Notes: generated by a model from the sequence alone, not told the origin. A stretch of DNA of 64,000 bases from Oscillospiraceae bacterium (GCA_015068705.1 SVJZ01000010.1:1-64000), one strand, 5' to 3'; numbered from the stretch's first letter, positions 33,626-43,069 are shown. Program-made: numbers and translations.

Positions 33626-35302
33626 TCATTTTGCAACAAAAAAATTTGTTGCATCCACCGCACGTTTTTGGGACGGGTCAAAGGCAATGATTTTCCCACC
33701 AAATTTGCCAAAGCTGACACGCTTGATCACCTTTTTGGCAGGCATACCGGCATATTGCGGAAAACATTCTCCCAAAAACTCCTCCGAGCCAGCAACCTCC
33801 ATGCATTGCGCTGCAAACGTCTTATCTCTTAGCTCGTCGCACCAATCAGGCAAGTTGCTTCCCCTGATATTTTTCATAAAATCATATTTGAGTGCCTGTC
33901 TAAATTCTTCGCCATACTCCACACCAAACCGATAAAGGATATCATAAAGTTCAGCCTTGGAAAGTGACCGCCGCTCCAGTCCTTCCTCGCGCAGATGGTC
34001 GGCAATGGCATGGAAACAATCAAAATACGCATGGTTATACCGTACAAACAAAAGCGCCATGCTTTCTTCAAAACCACCATCGTTGTAATAGCGGTCCAAT
34101 GCATGTTCCACCCGTTTGAGCAGTACCAGGTCATCGTAAGAAAGCACATGGGTGGCAATCACCTCATAAGGCGGATTCTGAGAATACACACACTCGAAGC
34201 CCTCTGCCTCTTTGCGCAATTTCGACCCACGCAGCAATTTTAAAAATCCGAGTTGCAGCACATGGGGATGGATTGCCATGGTATGGTCAAACGATTGCCG
34301 AAAACTTTCTAAATCCTCATGCGGCAATCCTGCAATCAAATCCACATGCACATGGATGTTTTTAAGAGAAAGCACCGACTCCACCTTTTCTTTGAGTGCA
34401 TCAAACTTTATGGCACGCCCCACCGCCGAAATGGTCTGTGGATTGGTGGATTGAACGCCGATCTCAAACTGCATCAGCCCTTCGGGCGCAGCACTTAGCA
34501 CCGCCAAGGTCTGCTCGTCTATCAAATCTCCGGCAAGCTCAAAATGAAACCGGGTGTTTTTTGCATGGTCAATGATATACCGGAAAATCTCATCCGCCCG
34601 TCTGCGGTCTGCATTAAAGGTACGGTCCACCAGTTTTACAAGCGGCACATCATGGTCGATAAACCACTGCAATTCCTTCTTTACCCGTTCCAGGGGCAAA
34701 AACCGCAACGCATCCCGCCCTCCTGACAGACAATACGCACAGGAAAATGGGCATCCCCGGCTGGTTTCATAATATACCAGCTTTCCCTGCCCGGGAAGAT
34801 TTTTCTCATCATAAGCAAATGGAATTTCTTCCAATGGCAATGGTATTGCAGGGGGATTTTCCACCACCTGCTCCCTGTTTCGCCATACCAGACCAGGCAC
34901 GCAAGACATGGGGCATTTTCCTGTAAGTGCTTCCATCAGCACTGGCAATACGCCTTCGCCCTCCCCCACTACAATACAATCAATATACGGGTTTTGCTCC
35001 AAAATGGCAGGCGCATCAAACGAAACCTCCGGACCGCCCAGCACCAACACACCGTCCGGATTTGCTTTTTTCAGGCAATCGCAAATGCGTAAGGTCTGAG
35101 CGATGTTCCACAAATAGCACGAAAACGCCGTCACATCTGCCTTGTGAGTAAACAAATCGGCAGTGACGGCGTCCAATACGTCGTTTATGGTATATTCCGC
35201 CACCTCGGTATCGCACACCCGTTCGGTCACTTTGGAAAGTGTACGCAACGCGAGCGAAGAATGAACAAAACTGGCGTTTAATGTTGTGAGCAATAATTTC
35301 AT
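33626..35302 (-). CDS. B12-binding-domain radical SAM protein with DUF4080
   Basis: This 558-residue protein has an N-terminal cobalamin-binding-like Rossmann domain (about 1-140, with VLGGPEVSF), a radical SAM barrel with the cluster motif in RGCPFSCAYCLSGG near residue 185, and a C-terminal DUF4080 region (about 360-530). The reaction is unknown; related proteins include methylthiotransferases and cobalamin-dependent methylases. The start at 35302 has only a weak GGGG site. It precedes the TSCPD gene by 48 bases. The B12-domain His signature DxHxxG is not evident, so cobalamin binding is uncertain. Confidence 0.88.
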   Translation of the reverse strand: MKLLLTTLNASFVHSSLALRTLSKVTERVCDTEVAEYTINDVLDAVTADLFTHKADVTAFSCYLWNIAQTLRICDCLKKANPDGVLVLGGPEVSFDAPAILEQNPYIDCIVVGEGEGVLPVLMEALTGKCPMSCVPGLVWRNREQVVENPPAIPLPLEEIPFAYDEKNLPGQGKLVYYETSRGCPFSCAYCLSGGRDALRFLPLERVKKELQWFIDHDVPLVKLVDRTFNADRRRADEIFRYIIDHAKNTRFHFELAGDLIDEQTLAVLSAAPEGLMQFEIGVQSTNPQTISAVGRAIKFDALKEKVESVLSLKNIHVHVDLIAGLPHEDLESFRQSFDHTMAIHPHVLQLGFLKLLRGSKLRKEAEGFECVYSQNPPYEVIATHVLSYDDLVLLKRVEHALDRYYNDGGFEESMALLFVRYNHAYFDCFHAIADHLREEGLERRSLSKAELYDILYRFGVEYGEEFRQALKYDFMKNIRGSNLPDWCDELRDKTFAAQCMEVAGSEEFLGECFPQYAGMPAKKVIKRVSFGKFGGKIIAFDPSQKRAVDATNFFVAK

Positions 35303-35365
35303 GGTAAAAACCCCGTTTATGCAAAAATTGGTTGTTTATTATTTTACCACAAAACACACCATTTG

Positions 35366-36229
35366 TCACTCATTTTTTTCAAGGCTTTCTTTCGGTTGTT
35401 TTTCCAAAGCCGGCAGACCATTCATACAAAGCGGACAACCCTTACACTCTGTCACCCTGTCGGAAAACACACTAACCACCGTTTCCAATACATCCTTGGT
35501 CAAAAACCGCTCCCGTCCGTGGATGACCAATCGCTTGGGTGCAAAGGTAATGAGAGTGGATAGCAGCATATCACTCTCCTGCGCACCAATCACGCCCACC
35601 TCGCATGCCACGTCGCGAAGATCATCCATATTAACCGGGTTTCCCTTGCCATCGATAAGCCGGTAGGTAAAATCTCCCGTAATAATCAGATGCAATTCCT
35701 CATAAACTGTTTCCTGCATATTCACAAAAAACTGAAGCAGTTTGACAAACTCCAAATACTCTTTTCTTACCAGAAATTCATCCACCGTAAAGTCAATATC
35801 CCCATCCAAAACCGAAAAATAATCCTTGAGCCGAAAGGTCAAAAAACCTCCCAACGAAAGGATTTGGTTTTCTTTCATATATTCGTCCAGTAATCCGCGC
35901 AGTTTTGGCCTATCCAGATAGTCACACAGTTCATCTATAATTTTATTCTTTTCGTCCCCGTTAAAATAGCGATATTTTGTATCAAGCATTTTTAAAATAT
36001 ATACCGGAATATAATCGTGTATGATCAATTCGGACAACGCAGCAATTACCCTTTCTCGTTCACGGTCATCAAATGTTACCACCGCACAGCGTCCACGGGA
36101 TATCCCGGCATCCGTCCGGTTGTATGCCACGCCGTCACGCTCCAACGCTTCAAAAAACATTTCCATTCCCGGAAATCTGCCCTTTTCAAGATGTAGCGTA
36201 AAGCACAACCTGCTCACTCCCTTCCGCAT
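35366..36229 (-). CDS. ytxC: YtxC-like sporulation protein
   Basis: This 287-residue protein matches the YtxC family (PF08812). A helical centre contains KIIDELCDYLDRPKLRGLLDEYMKENQILSLGGFLTFRLKDY and VDEFLVRKEYLEFVKLLQFFV, and the tail contains a CKGCPLC motif. YtxC genes are confined to spore-formers, but their exact role is unknown. The start is uncertain: the ATG at 36229 lacks a site, while a TTG at 36208 has AAGGGAG eight bases upstream. It follows the DUF6873 gene by 24 bases and is probably co-transcribed. Confidence 0.82.
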   Translation of the reverse strand: MRKGVSRLCFTLHLEKGRFPGMEMFFEALERDGVAYNRTDAGISRGRCAVVTFDDRERERVIAALSELIIHDYIPVYILKMLDTKYRYFNGDEKNKIIDELCDYLDRPKLRGLLDEYMKENQILSLGGFLTFRLKDYFSVLDGDIDFTVDEFLVRKEYLEFVKLLQFFVNMQETVYEELHLIITGDFTYRLIDGKGNPVNMDDLRDVACEVGVIGAQESDMLLSTLITFAPKRLVIHGRERFLTKDVLETVVSVFSDRVTECKGCPLCMNGLPALEKQPKESLEKNE

Positions 36230-36253
36230 TTAGTATGACCAAACATACCTCAA

Positions 36254-36994
36254 TTATGCGAGCGTTGCCAAGGGCAATAACGAGCCATAATCGGCGAGTG
36301 GCTCATCCCCAAGCAATACGGGTGTCACGCCGCGTTGCAGGCAAAACGCTTTGATTTTGGAATAATCCGGATGGAAGTCGGCACGGCCAAAAAACGCGAG
36401 GCAATCCGGTGCAATCAACCCGGTTGCACCGCCGATAAAACCGTATGAATATCCTTTCAGGGCAATGTATCCGCTCCGGATACATAAAACATCCATACCA
36501 TATCCGGTAAGAGCTTTGGCAATGCCTGCATCCGAGGTGATGACCGAGGTTTCATTCACCACACATAAATTGCATTTCACATACCCCTGCCGCACCAGAA
36601 TTACCGTTTTGGCAAATGCACTCAGCGAAGCCTCGCGGGTCTTTGCACAAACCATGCACTCTCCCATCCTCGCTACATTATATGCCGCATCCTGTGGATA
36701 GGTACCGCCCAACATCTGTTTTCCCGGCATCACCGAAATCCCATAGGGCAATAATTTCTCCCAGTAATATTCCTCCAATCCGGGTGCACACACTGCATGG
36801 TTTTCCTGCACATGGCAAATCTGCAAATCCGGGTGACCATTTAGCCCCTCCGGCAAATCAGGATGCGCAAAAGTGCGCACAAGGGTAATGCCCTGCCTTT
36901 GCAATCCTTCACAAATTGATTCGGGTAGCCGATAATCCACCAGTGCCGCGCATATCGGTGCATGGGGAAGATTGGGAGAAACGGGCCGATACAT
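36254..36994 (-). CDS. DUF6873-type protein with guanidino-modifying-enzyme fold
   Basis: This 246-residue protein shows repeats of strand-turn motifs typical of a GME/pentein fold. Key segments are HVQENHAVCAPG, NVARMGECMVC, GYVKCNLCVVNETSVITSDAGIA and GFIGGATGLIAPDCLAF. The last two repeat the hydrophobic-strand pattern with conserved Asn, Cys and Asp. The fold is that of arginine deiminase-like enzymes, but a complete Cys-His-Asp set is not clear to me. The ATG at 36994 has an AGAGGTG site. A strong promoter lies about 180 bases upstream, and the leader between them is highly structured. The function is unknown. Confidence 0.8.
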   Translation of the reverse strand: MYRPVSPNLPHAPICAALVDYRLPESICEGLQRQGITLVRTFAHPDLPEGLNGHPDLQICHVQENHAVCAPGLEEYYWEKLLPYGISVMPGKQMLGGTYPQDAAYNVARMGECMVCAKTREASLSAFAKTVILVRQGYVKCNLCVVNETSVITSDAGIAKALTGYGMDVLCIRSGYIALKGYSYGFIGGATGLIAPDCLAFFGRADFHPDYSKIKAFCLQRGVTPVLLGDEPLADYGSLLPLATLA

Positions 36995-37168
36995 CAAAAC
37001 ACCTCTTTCACATTTGGGAGTGATCTTCCATATAATAACATTGGCGCCTGCAACCGACCGGCCATCGGTTGATCATATAGCCGTCGGGGCGGTCTTTCCG
37101 CCCCACGGCACCTGATACGGCGCATTTTTCTTTGCGAAAGCATCAGATTTTTCTGTACTTTTTTCTTA
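36995..37168 (-). ncRNA. structured leader RNA of the DUF6873-ytxC unit (unassigned)
   Basis: About 170 bases lie between the promoter and the ATG. On the minus strand the leader can form two stable hairpins: 37081-37108 (CCGT and GGGGCGG, loop AAAGA, then CCGCCCC and ACGG) and 37052-37070 (AACCGA/TCGGTT). These sit inside a possible five-base closing stem, GCGCC (37119-37123) with GGCGC (37044-37048), giving a junction. I could not match it to a riboswitch class that I know. The GC-rich stems contrast with AT-rich flanks. Confidence 0.5.
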
Positions 37169-37174
37169 AAATCC

Positions 37175-37203
37175 ATTATAATATAGGTGTTGAGGAAAGT
37201 AAA
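37175..37203 (-). promoter_or_regulatory. promoter of the DUF6873 leader, overlapping the flavin reductase upstream region
   Basis: TTTACT (37198-37203) and TATAAT (37175-37180) are spaced by 17 bases on the minus strand. The -10 is part of the symmetric ATTATAAT, so a plus-strand -10 for the divergent gene overlaps it. Confidence 0.65.
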
Positions 37204-37226
37204 GCCAAAATAAAGGAGAAATTCAT

Positions 37227-37736
37227 ATGGAAACATTCAAAAAAATCACCCCCCAGGAGCTTGTCGCCAATCCCTTTTCGCTAATTGGAAACAACTGGAT
37301 GCTGGTGGGGGCACAAAAGGATAATAAGGTAAACGCCATGACTGCATCCTGGGGCGGTGTAGGTATCATGTGGGGAAAACCCGTGGCATATGTGGTACTC
37401 CGTCCGCAGCGTTACACCAAAGAATTTGTGGATACGGCAGACACCTTCTCCCTCTCCTTCCCGGACGATTCCCACCGCGATGCGCTCAATTATTTCGGCA
37501 CCGTTTCGGGACGGGACGAGGATAAGATTGCCAAAAGCGGCCTTGCAGTTGGATATGAGGGCGATACTCCCTACTTTGCCGACGCCCATACTGTGCTCAT
37601 TTGCAAAAAACTCTATGCCCAGACCATGCAACCCGATTGCTTTATTGATGCAGATATCGACCGCAAATGCTATCCGAATCACGACTACCACACCATGTAT
37701 ATCGCCGAAATCGAACAGGTACTGGTAAAAGCATAA
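37227..37736 (+). CDS. flavin reductase family protein
   Basis: This 169-residue FMN-binding protein has the split-barrel flavoreductase fold. Early motifs are NPFSLIGNNWMLVGAQK and NAMTASWGGVGIMWGKPVAYVVLRPQRYT. The C terminus has HTMYIAEIEQVL. Such proteins reduce flavins or act as FMN-dependent oxidoreductases or electron carriers. The ATG at 37227 has an AAAGGAG site. It is monocistronic and divergent from the DUF6873 gene. It is followed by a terminator shared with the uppP gene. Confidence 0.92.
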   Translation: METFKKITPQELVANPFSLIGNNWMLVGAQKDNKVNAMTASWGGVGIMWGKPVAYVVLRPQRYTKEFVDTADTFSLSFPDDSHRDALNYFGTVSGRDEDKIAKSGLAVGYEGDTPYFADAHTVLICKKLYAQTMQPDCFIDADIDRKCYPNHDYHTMYIAEIEQVLVKA

Positions 37737-37751
37737 TATTTCACCATACAT

Positions 37752-37787
37752 AAAAGGGATAGGCTCTTTGCCCATCCCTTTTTCTTT
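37752..37787. terminator. bidirectional terminator between flavin reductase and uppP
   Basis: AAAAGGGAT and ATCCCTTTTT arms surround a 13-base loop with a T-rich tail on both strands. Confidence 0.78.
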
Positions 37788-37790
37788 TAT

Positions 37791-38627
37791 TCATCTCATT
37801 ACCCAGAAATAACCCAACACAAGCAATCCTAATACAATCCGGTAATAGCCAAACACCTTGAAATTATGCCGTTTTACAAACCCCATTAAAAACCGGATTG
37901 CGGCAAGCGATACCAAAAATGCCACCACCATGCCGGTAATGAGCACCGCACTTTCGGTTGCGGTCATGGCAAATCCGGTTTCCATGCCAAATTTTAAGAT
38001 TTTCAATCCGCTTGCGCCCAGCATAACCGGTATGGCAAGGAAAAAGGAAAATTCCGCCGCCGCAAACCGCGATGCCCCTACCAAAATACCGCCCAAAATG
38101 GTAGAGCCGGAACGGGATGTGCCCGGAATAAGTGCCAAAATCTGAAACACGCCAATCCATAATGCGGTGCGGTAATCAATCCCGTCCACATCGGCAATCT
38201 TTGGCGTGCGCACACGGTTGCGCCGTTCCACCAAAATAAATAAAACGCCGTACACAATCAAGGTCAGTGCAACAGTTTGATAATTAAAAAACAGTTCATC
38301 AATCAAATCGTTAAAGGGCAAGCCAATCAATGCAGCAGGCAGTGCAGCGATCAGCACCTTTCCCCACAAACGCAGGGTACTCTTCTTTTCCTCACTGCTT
38401 TTTTGGGGTGAAAAGGGGTTGAGCTTGTGAAAAAAAAGCACCACCACCGCAAGAATGGAGCCAAACTGAATAACCACGTCAAACATTTCCTTAAACTCCT
38501 CACTCACCCCAAGGCGAATCAATTCATCCGCCAGAATGATGTGCCCGGTACTGCTCACCGGCAACCATTCGGTAATCCCTTGTATCACGCCGATAATTGC
38601 GGCTTTGAATAATTCCAACCAATCCAT
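37791..38627 (-). CDS. uppP: undecaprenyl-diphosphate phosphatase
   Basis: This 278-residue membrane protein has about eight hydrophobic segments. The BacA/UppP motifs are clear: GVIQGITEWLPVSSTGHIIL near the N terminus and LIPGTSRSGSTILGG near residue 170. It recycles undecaprenyl pyrophosphate, the lipid carrier of cell-wall synthesis, and can confer bacitracin resistance. The ATG at 38627 has a GGGAGG site. It appears monocistronic. Length is normal. Confidence 0.96.
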   Translation of the reverse strand: MDWLELFKAAIIGVIQGITEWLPVSSTGHIILADELIRLGVSEEFKEMFDVVIQFGSILAVVVLFFHKLNPFSPQKSSEEKKSTLRLWGKVLIAALPAALIGLPFNDLIDELFFNYQTVALTLIVYGVLFILVERRNRVRTPKIADVDGIDYRTALWIGVFQILALIPGTSRSGSTILGGILVGASRFAAAEFSFFLAIPVMLGASGLKILKFGMETGFAMTATESAVLITGMVVAFLVSLAAIRFLMGFVKRHNFKVFGYYRIVLGLLVLGYFWVMR

Positions 38628-38720
38628 ATCGATGCCTCCCGTATTATGTGTATTGGCATTTTTCCTCTTTATTCCTGCATTACTACTTTACCCCATCTCA
38701 CCTGCCTTGTCAAGTGTGAA

Positions 38721-38753
38721 AAAAAGGATGCACCCTTTGAAGATGCACCCTTT
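38721..38753 (-). terminator. weak terminator with 15-bp tandem repeat
   Basis: Two copies of GATGCACCCTTT lie 15 bases apart (38727 and 38742). On the minus strand AAAGG/CCTTT arms around TGCA are followed by TTTTT, just after the zinc-ribbon gene. Confidence 0.45.
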
Positions 38754-38756
38754 TCA

Positions 38757-39116
38757 TTATTCTTTTTCTGTACTGCAACCGCAATAGCTGCAAAATTCTG
38801 CATCCTTGCTGATTTCTTTTAAGCACTCGGGGCAAAGGCGCACCTTTTTCATCTGGGCAAGCTTTTCCAAAAGCTCGGTTTCCTGCGCTTTCAACGCGGT
38901 TACCGTTTCAAAATATTTCTCCAGTTCGGGTGCACTGCCCTCCTCAGCACATTCATACACTGCCTGACCAATTCTCTTATAATTGGTGGCAATGTCATCA
39001 CGCACCTCCATCAGCGACAGTTTGCAACGGGCATAGTCCACTGCATCCCCCGATGCCTTTGCGGCGCTTCTTGCCGTTTTGGTTACCTTGGATTTAATCA
39101 GGTCAAAATAGCTCAT
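38757..39116 (-). CDS. zinc-ribbon protein with coiled coil
   Basis: This 119-residue protein begins MSYFDLIKSKVTKTARSAAKASGDAVDYARCKL, has a coiled-coil centre (about 35-85) and ends with a zinc ribbon: CPECLKEI, then CSYCGC. This layout is common in small clostridial proteins of unknown function. The ATG at 39116 was chosen for its AAAGGAG site; the longer frame to 39209 would overlap the next gene. It is last in the ruvC-addB-addA transcription unit, 34 bases after the preceding gene. Confidence 0.85.
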   Translation of the reverse strand: MSYFDLIKSKVTKTARSAAKASGDAVDYARCKLSLMEVRDDIATNYKRIGQAVYECAEEGSAPELEKYFETVTALKAQETELLEKLAQMKKVRLCPECLKEISKDAEFCSYCGCSTEKE

Positions 39117-39150
39117 CTTCCAAAACTCCTTTCGGTTTATAGAACCAAAA

Positions 39151-39471
39151 TTATTCTGTGGGCTCTGCAGAAGGTTCCTGTTCCGGCTCCTGCACTTGTG
39201 TAGCCGCAAACAATTCCTCCTGTGCCGCCTTCAACTGCATCTGCAAGCTCTCAATCTGCTCATCCCGTGCCGCAATTTCGCCATGGAGCACAGAAATTTC
39301 GCTCTTGAGTGCTTCTATCTCCTCGGTGTTGTTCTGGCTGCTTTCCACCAGTCGGAAACTAAGCACAAATGATATCGCAAATATTGCAATACATCCTGCC
39401 ACATACCCGACCGTTTTCCACGTACGCCTTCTCCGATTGGTGCGAGGCGAAAGTGAATAGTACCTTGCCAT
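39151..39471 (-). CDS. single-pass membrane protein with external coiled coil
   Basis: This 106-residue protein starts MARYYSLSPRTNRRRRTWKT, a basic cytoplasmic segment, then a transmembrane helix (VGYVAGCIAIFAISFVLSF), a coiled coil (EEIEALKSEISVLHGEIAARDEQIESLQ region) and an acidic Pro/Glu tail. It resembles FtsL/DivIC-like topologies in miniature, but no family was recognised. The ATG at 39471 has a GGGGAG site and lies 16 bases after addA, so it is in the same operon. The function is unknown. Confidence 0.75.
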   Translation of the reverse strand: MARYYSLSPRTNRRRRTWKTVGYVAGCIAIFAISFVLSFRLVESSQNNTEEIEALKSEISVLHGEIAARDEQIESLQMQLKAAQEELFAATQVQEPEQEPSAEPTE

Positions 39472-39487
39472 ACAAACCACTCCCCAT

Positions 39488-42400
39488 TCAGATTTCTATC
39501 GTTTCACCTGAATCAAACAGGTAGATGCAACAACGGTCTGCCTTGCGTCCCAACAGATGCTCCAGTGCTTCGGCATAGCACCCAAGCTGCACCTCATACC
39601 GACGGGCGACCTCTTCTCCGCTCCGCCCCGAGAGACGATCGGTTTTGTAGTCCAGCAATATCAGTTGCCCATCCTCATCGGTAAAACAGGCATCAATGGT
39701 GCCCTGCACTACCATTTGCTCCCCTTTTCCGCTGCCCAATATTTTTTCTGCATCCAACAATAATTTAAAGGAAAGCTCCCGTCGTACATCGGCAGAACGA
39801 CGCATTTTTGTGCCCACTTCGCTTTGGAAGAACGCAAAAATTTTCTCGGTGTCGATATAGTCTGCCTCGCTTTGCTCCAAATATCCTTCCTGCACCAGAC
39901 GTTCTACCTCTGCTACTATTGTATTCCTTTTTTCGGTCTGTGTCAATTCAATTTTTTCCATCACACAGTGAAGCAGAGTTCCAAGCCGTTCCGGAGCAGG
40001 CTTTTCGCCCTTTTGCATAAACGACGGAACCGCGATATGCGACCGGTCATACATACGATATACCTCATCTCCCTCATGAGAAAGCAATCGTTTCAGCTCG
40101 GTAACCGTTACATTTGCCGGCATTTCTCCTGCATCACGATGGGGATATACATATGAAAGCGCACGGGTAATGGATTCCTCGCAATCGGTTTCTGATGGAC
40201 TATCGGGCAGGGGAAATTCCATTTTCTCCTCTTCACTTCCCTGTGCCGCATGGAGGCAGTGTTTGTTGACCAGACGCAGGGTAAAGCCATTTTCGGTAAT
40301 CTCCCTGCCATCGGAAAGTGCGAGGGGATTGCCGCAAAGGCACACCATCGCCATCATGAGCCAATCCGAAAAACTTTTCGCTCCGCCAATCCGCCGTGGA
40401 TGCAGTGTTCCTTCCCTGCTTTCGGTCCACAGTGCAGCCAATTTTTCCGGCACATCCTTCCCGGTTGCGGTAATAAAGAGTTTTTCTTTGGGGCGGGTCA
40501 GCGCAACATAGAGCACACGCATCTCCTCCGAAAGATCCTCCAGGCGTATCTTGGCATTGATGGCGCGTTTGATTATCGATGGATAGGAAAACCGCTTTTC
40601 ATAGTCCACATATTCCAATCCCATTCCCAGTTCCCGATGGAGCAATGCTGTATCCACCAGATCACGGGTATTAAATTTCTTTCCGCATAATGATAAAAAC
40701 ACCACCGGAAATTCCAGACCCTTACTCTTGTGAATACTCATCAGCCGCACCACGTCATCCTGCTCACCGATTACCTTTGCACTATCCGAATCACTGCCGT
40801 TTTTGCGCAGTTTATCCACATGCTGCACAAAGTGGAAGATCCCCTTGAATTCACTGCGTTCAAACTGTTGTGCACGGGCAAACAGTGCCCGAACATTTGC
40901 ACGCCGCACCGGTGCATTGGACATGGCACTCACGCAATCCTCATAACCCGATTTCTGCACCAGATACCACAAAAACTCATCGGTTGCCATAAACCGTGCA
41001 CTGTCACGATATACCGCGAGCTCGTCCAAAAATGTGCGCAATCTCCCTGCCAGTTCATCCTCAAACGCCTGTGCATAATAGGTTACCGCATCATAAAAAT
41101 ACCCATCCCGTCGGTGCAAACGAAGTGTCAGGAAATCGTTATCGGTAAATCCATAAACACCCGAACGCATCACTGCCGCTAGTGCAATATCATCCAGCGG
41201 ATTGCTCACAATCCGCAAAAAATCAATCAGGATTGCCACCTCGGGGGTATCAAAATATCCGCCGCCAGCATCCGAAAAACAGGGCACTCCGTTTCGTTCC
41301 AATGCGTCGGCAAATACCTCTGCACTGCCACGCATACTGCGAAACAATACCACCACATCACGGTAACGAAGCGGTCGGTACTCGCCACTCTCCTTGTCCA
41401 GCACAGGATAGTTGCCCCCTTCCACCAGTTCCGCAATCCGCTTTGCTACATACTCCGCCTCCGCCTGAACATTGGAAAGCGGCATATCTTCCTCGTCAGC
41501 CGACTCGTCCTGTGCCACATTATCACCCGTATCAATCCATGTGATATCGATGGTTTCAGTATCCGGATTTACCTGTTCATACCGCGCACCCGGATAGAGC
41601 ATCTCCTCCTCGCCATAGGTAAGCTCTCCCACATATTCACTCATCAGGCAGGAAAATATCTTGTTTACCCCGTCCAGCAATTCTGCTCGGGAGCGAAAGT
41701 TCCGGTTTAATGTAATACGGTTGTATGCCCCGGGGGCATCCGGATCATAGGTGGGATATTCATCACTCTTTCGCTTAAACAGACGGGGATTTGCATCACG
41801 GAATTTGTAAATACTCTGTTTCATATCACCCACCATAAAGATGTTGGGGTTTCCATTATTTTTACGGGAAATCAGGTCAAATATCGCCTCCTGCACACTG
41901 TTACAATCCTGATATTCGTCCACATAAATTTCCTCATACTTTTCCATCACCGCACGGGCAACCTCGCTCTGACCACCATTTTCTCCCCGAAGTAAGGTCA
42001 GGCACATATGCTCAAAATCCGAAAAATCAATGATGTTTCGTTTGGTTTTGAAAGCATGAAATCTCTCCTGATAACGGCGGGTCAGTGTTGCAAGCATCTG
42101 TACCTGCGGTGCCATACGCATCAGACTTTTCTGCATTTCCTCCCAGGGGGCACTAAGTATATTGGTCATGATGGTTTTGGCAATCTCCTTGCCCTCATCC
42201 CGTAGTATTTTTATCTGCTCGTGCACATCTTCGGGGCAATCCTTGGTCTTTCGCCGTATGGCAAATTTGTGTCCTGCAAACACACCGTATGCCGCATCCC
42301 AATCCTTGTCACATGCACTGCATAACGCCGCAAAGAGCATCCGTTCCTCATACAGGGTTTCCAGCCATTTGTCCAGCTTGTTTTCCTGTGCCAGTGCAAT

Positions 42401-43069
42401 CGCTCTGTCATAAAGTCCCATCGCATAATCGGCATCCATTTTTACCATACCCAGTAAAAAATCCACCGCATCCACCTTTTGACCGGTGTATGATGCACAC
42501 AAACCATCCAACCATCCATCTGCATCCGGCATACTCCGGGAAAACTCGTGCAACCGGCGCACCATATCCACCAGTTGCCGGTCATTTTTCTTGGTAAAGC
42601 AATTCACCAGATCCAGAAAAACCGGATCGTCCTGCTCATACGCCTCATCAAAAATTTCGTCCAGTGCCTGGGATTTTAAAAGCTCTACTTCAAGGGTATC
42701 TCCAATGCGAAAATTCGGGTCCAACCCAAGCAGATGAAAATGATTGCGGATCAGGTCCAAGCAAAAACTGTGAATGGTGCAGATGCTCGCCTTTCCTGCC
42801 AACACCAGTTGCCGTTGCAGCTGTTCATTTCCACTGTCCTTCTCCAATTTTTCCATGATTTTCAAGGTAACACGTTCCTTGATTTCGGAGGCGGCGGCAT
42901 TGGTGTAGGTCACCACCAGAATGCGATCGATATCCACGGCATTTTCGCCCAGCACACGGGAGATGATACGTTCTACCATCACCGCCGTTTTTCCGGAGCC
43001 TGCGGCGGCAGTAACCAGAATATCCGATACCGGCGCATCAATCGCCTGTTGTTGTTTTTCAGTCCACAT
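39488..43069 (-). CDS. addA: AddAB helicase-nuclease subunit A
   Basis: This 1193-residue protein has a UvrD-like superfamily 1 helicase (Walker A VTAAAGSGKTAVMVERI, motif II YVDEYQD, motif VI VALTRPKEKLF) and a C-terminal RecB-family nuclease (DYKTD near residue 1150). It processes double-strand ends for recombination with AddB. The ATG at 43069 has a GGAGGTGA site and overlaps addB by 11 bases; the longer frame to 43105 overlaps more. It is part of the ruvC-addB-addA run. Full length and typical for Firmicutes. Confidence 0.97.
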   Translation of the reverse strand: MWTEKQQQAIDAPVSDILVTAAAGSGKTAVMVERIISRVLGENAVDIDRILVVTYTNAAASEIKERVTLKIMEKLEKDSGNEQLQRQLVLAGKASICTIHSFCLDLIRNHFHLLGLDPNFRIGDTLEVELLKSQALDEIFDEAYEQDDPVFLDLVNCFTKKNDRQLVDMVRRLHEFSRSMPDADGWLDGLCASYTGQKVDAVDFLLGMVKMDADYAMGLYDRAIALAQENKLDKWLETLYEERMLFAALCSACDKDWDAAYGVFAGHKFAIRRKTKDCPEDVHEQIKILRDEGKEIAKTIMTNILSAPWEEMQKSLMRMAPQVQMLATLTRRYQERFHAFKTKRNIIDFSDFEHMCLTLLRGENGGQSEVARAVMEKYEEIYVDEYQDCNSVQEAIFDLISRKNNGNPNIFMVGDMKQSIYKFRDANPRLFKRKSDEYPTYDPDAPGAYNRITLNRNFRSRAELLDGVNKIFSCLMSEYVGELTYGEEEMLYPGARYEQVNPDTETIDITWIDTGDNVAQDESADEEDMPLSNVQAEAEYVAKRIAELVEGGNYPVLDKESGEYRPLRYRDVVVLFRSMRGSAEVFADALERNGVPCFSDAGGGYFDTPEVAILIDFLRIVSNPLDDIALAAVMRSGVYGFTDNDFLTLRLHRRDGYFYDAVTYYAQAFEDELAGRLRTFLDELAVYRDSARFMATDEFLWYLVQKSGYEDCVSAMSNAPVRRANVRALFARAQQFERSEFKGIFHFVQHVDKLRKNGSDSDSAKVIGEQDDVVRLMSIHKSKGLEFPVVFLSLCGKKFNTRDLVDTALLHRELGMGLEYVDYEKRFSYPSIIKRAINAKIRLEDLSEEMRVLYVALTRPKEKLFITATGKDVPEKLAALWTESREGTLHPRRIGGAKSFSDWLMMAMVCLCGNPLALSDGREITENGFTLRLVNKHCLHAAQGSEEEKMEFPLPDSPSETDCEESITRALSYVYPHRDAGEMPANVTVTELKRLLSHEGDEVYRMYDRSHIAVPSFMQKGEKPAPERLGTLLHCVMEKIELTQTEKRNTIVAEVERLVQEGYLEQSEADYIDTEKIFAFFQSEVGTKMRRSADVRRELSFKLLLDAEKILGSGKGEQMVVQGTIDACFTDEDGQLILLDYKTDRLSGRSGEEVARRYEVQLGCYAEALEHLLGRKADRCCIYLFDSGETIEI

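Noticed and set aside
36994-37236. Small basic protein on the minus strand upstream of the DUF6873 gene
   Set aside because: The frame begins at or before the promoter and covers the structured leader. No ribosome site precedes its internal ATG at 37177, so RNA structure explains it better.
38727-38753. Two-copy 15-bp tandem repeat as a CRISPR or regulatory repeat
   Set aside because: There are only two copies; it is best read as part of a weak terminator.
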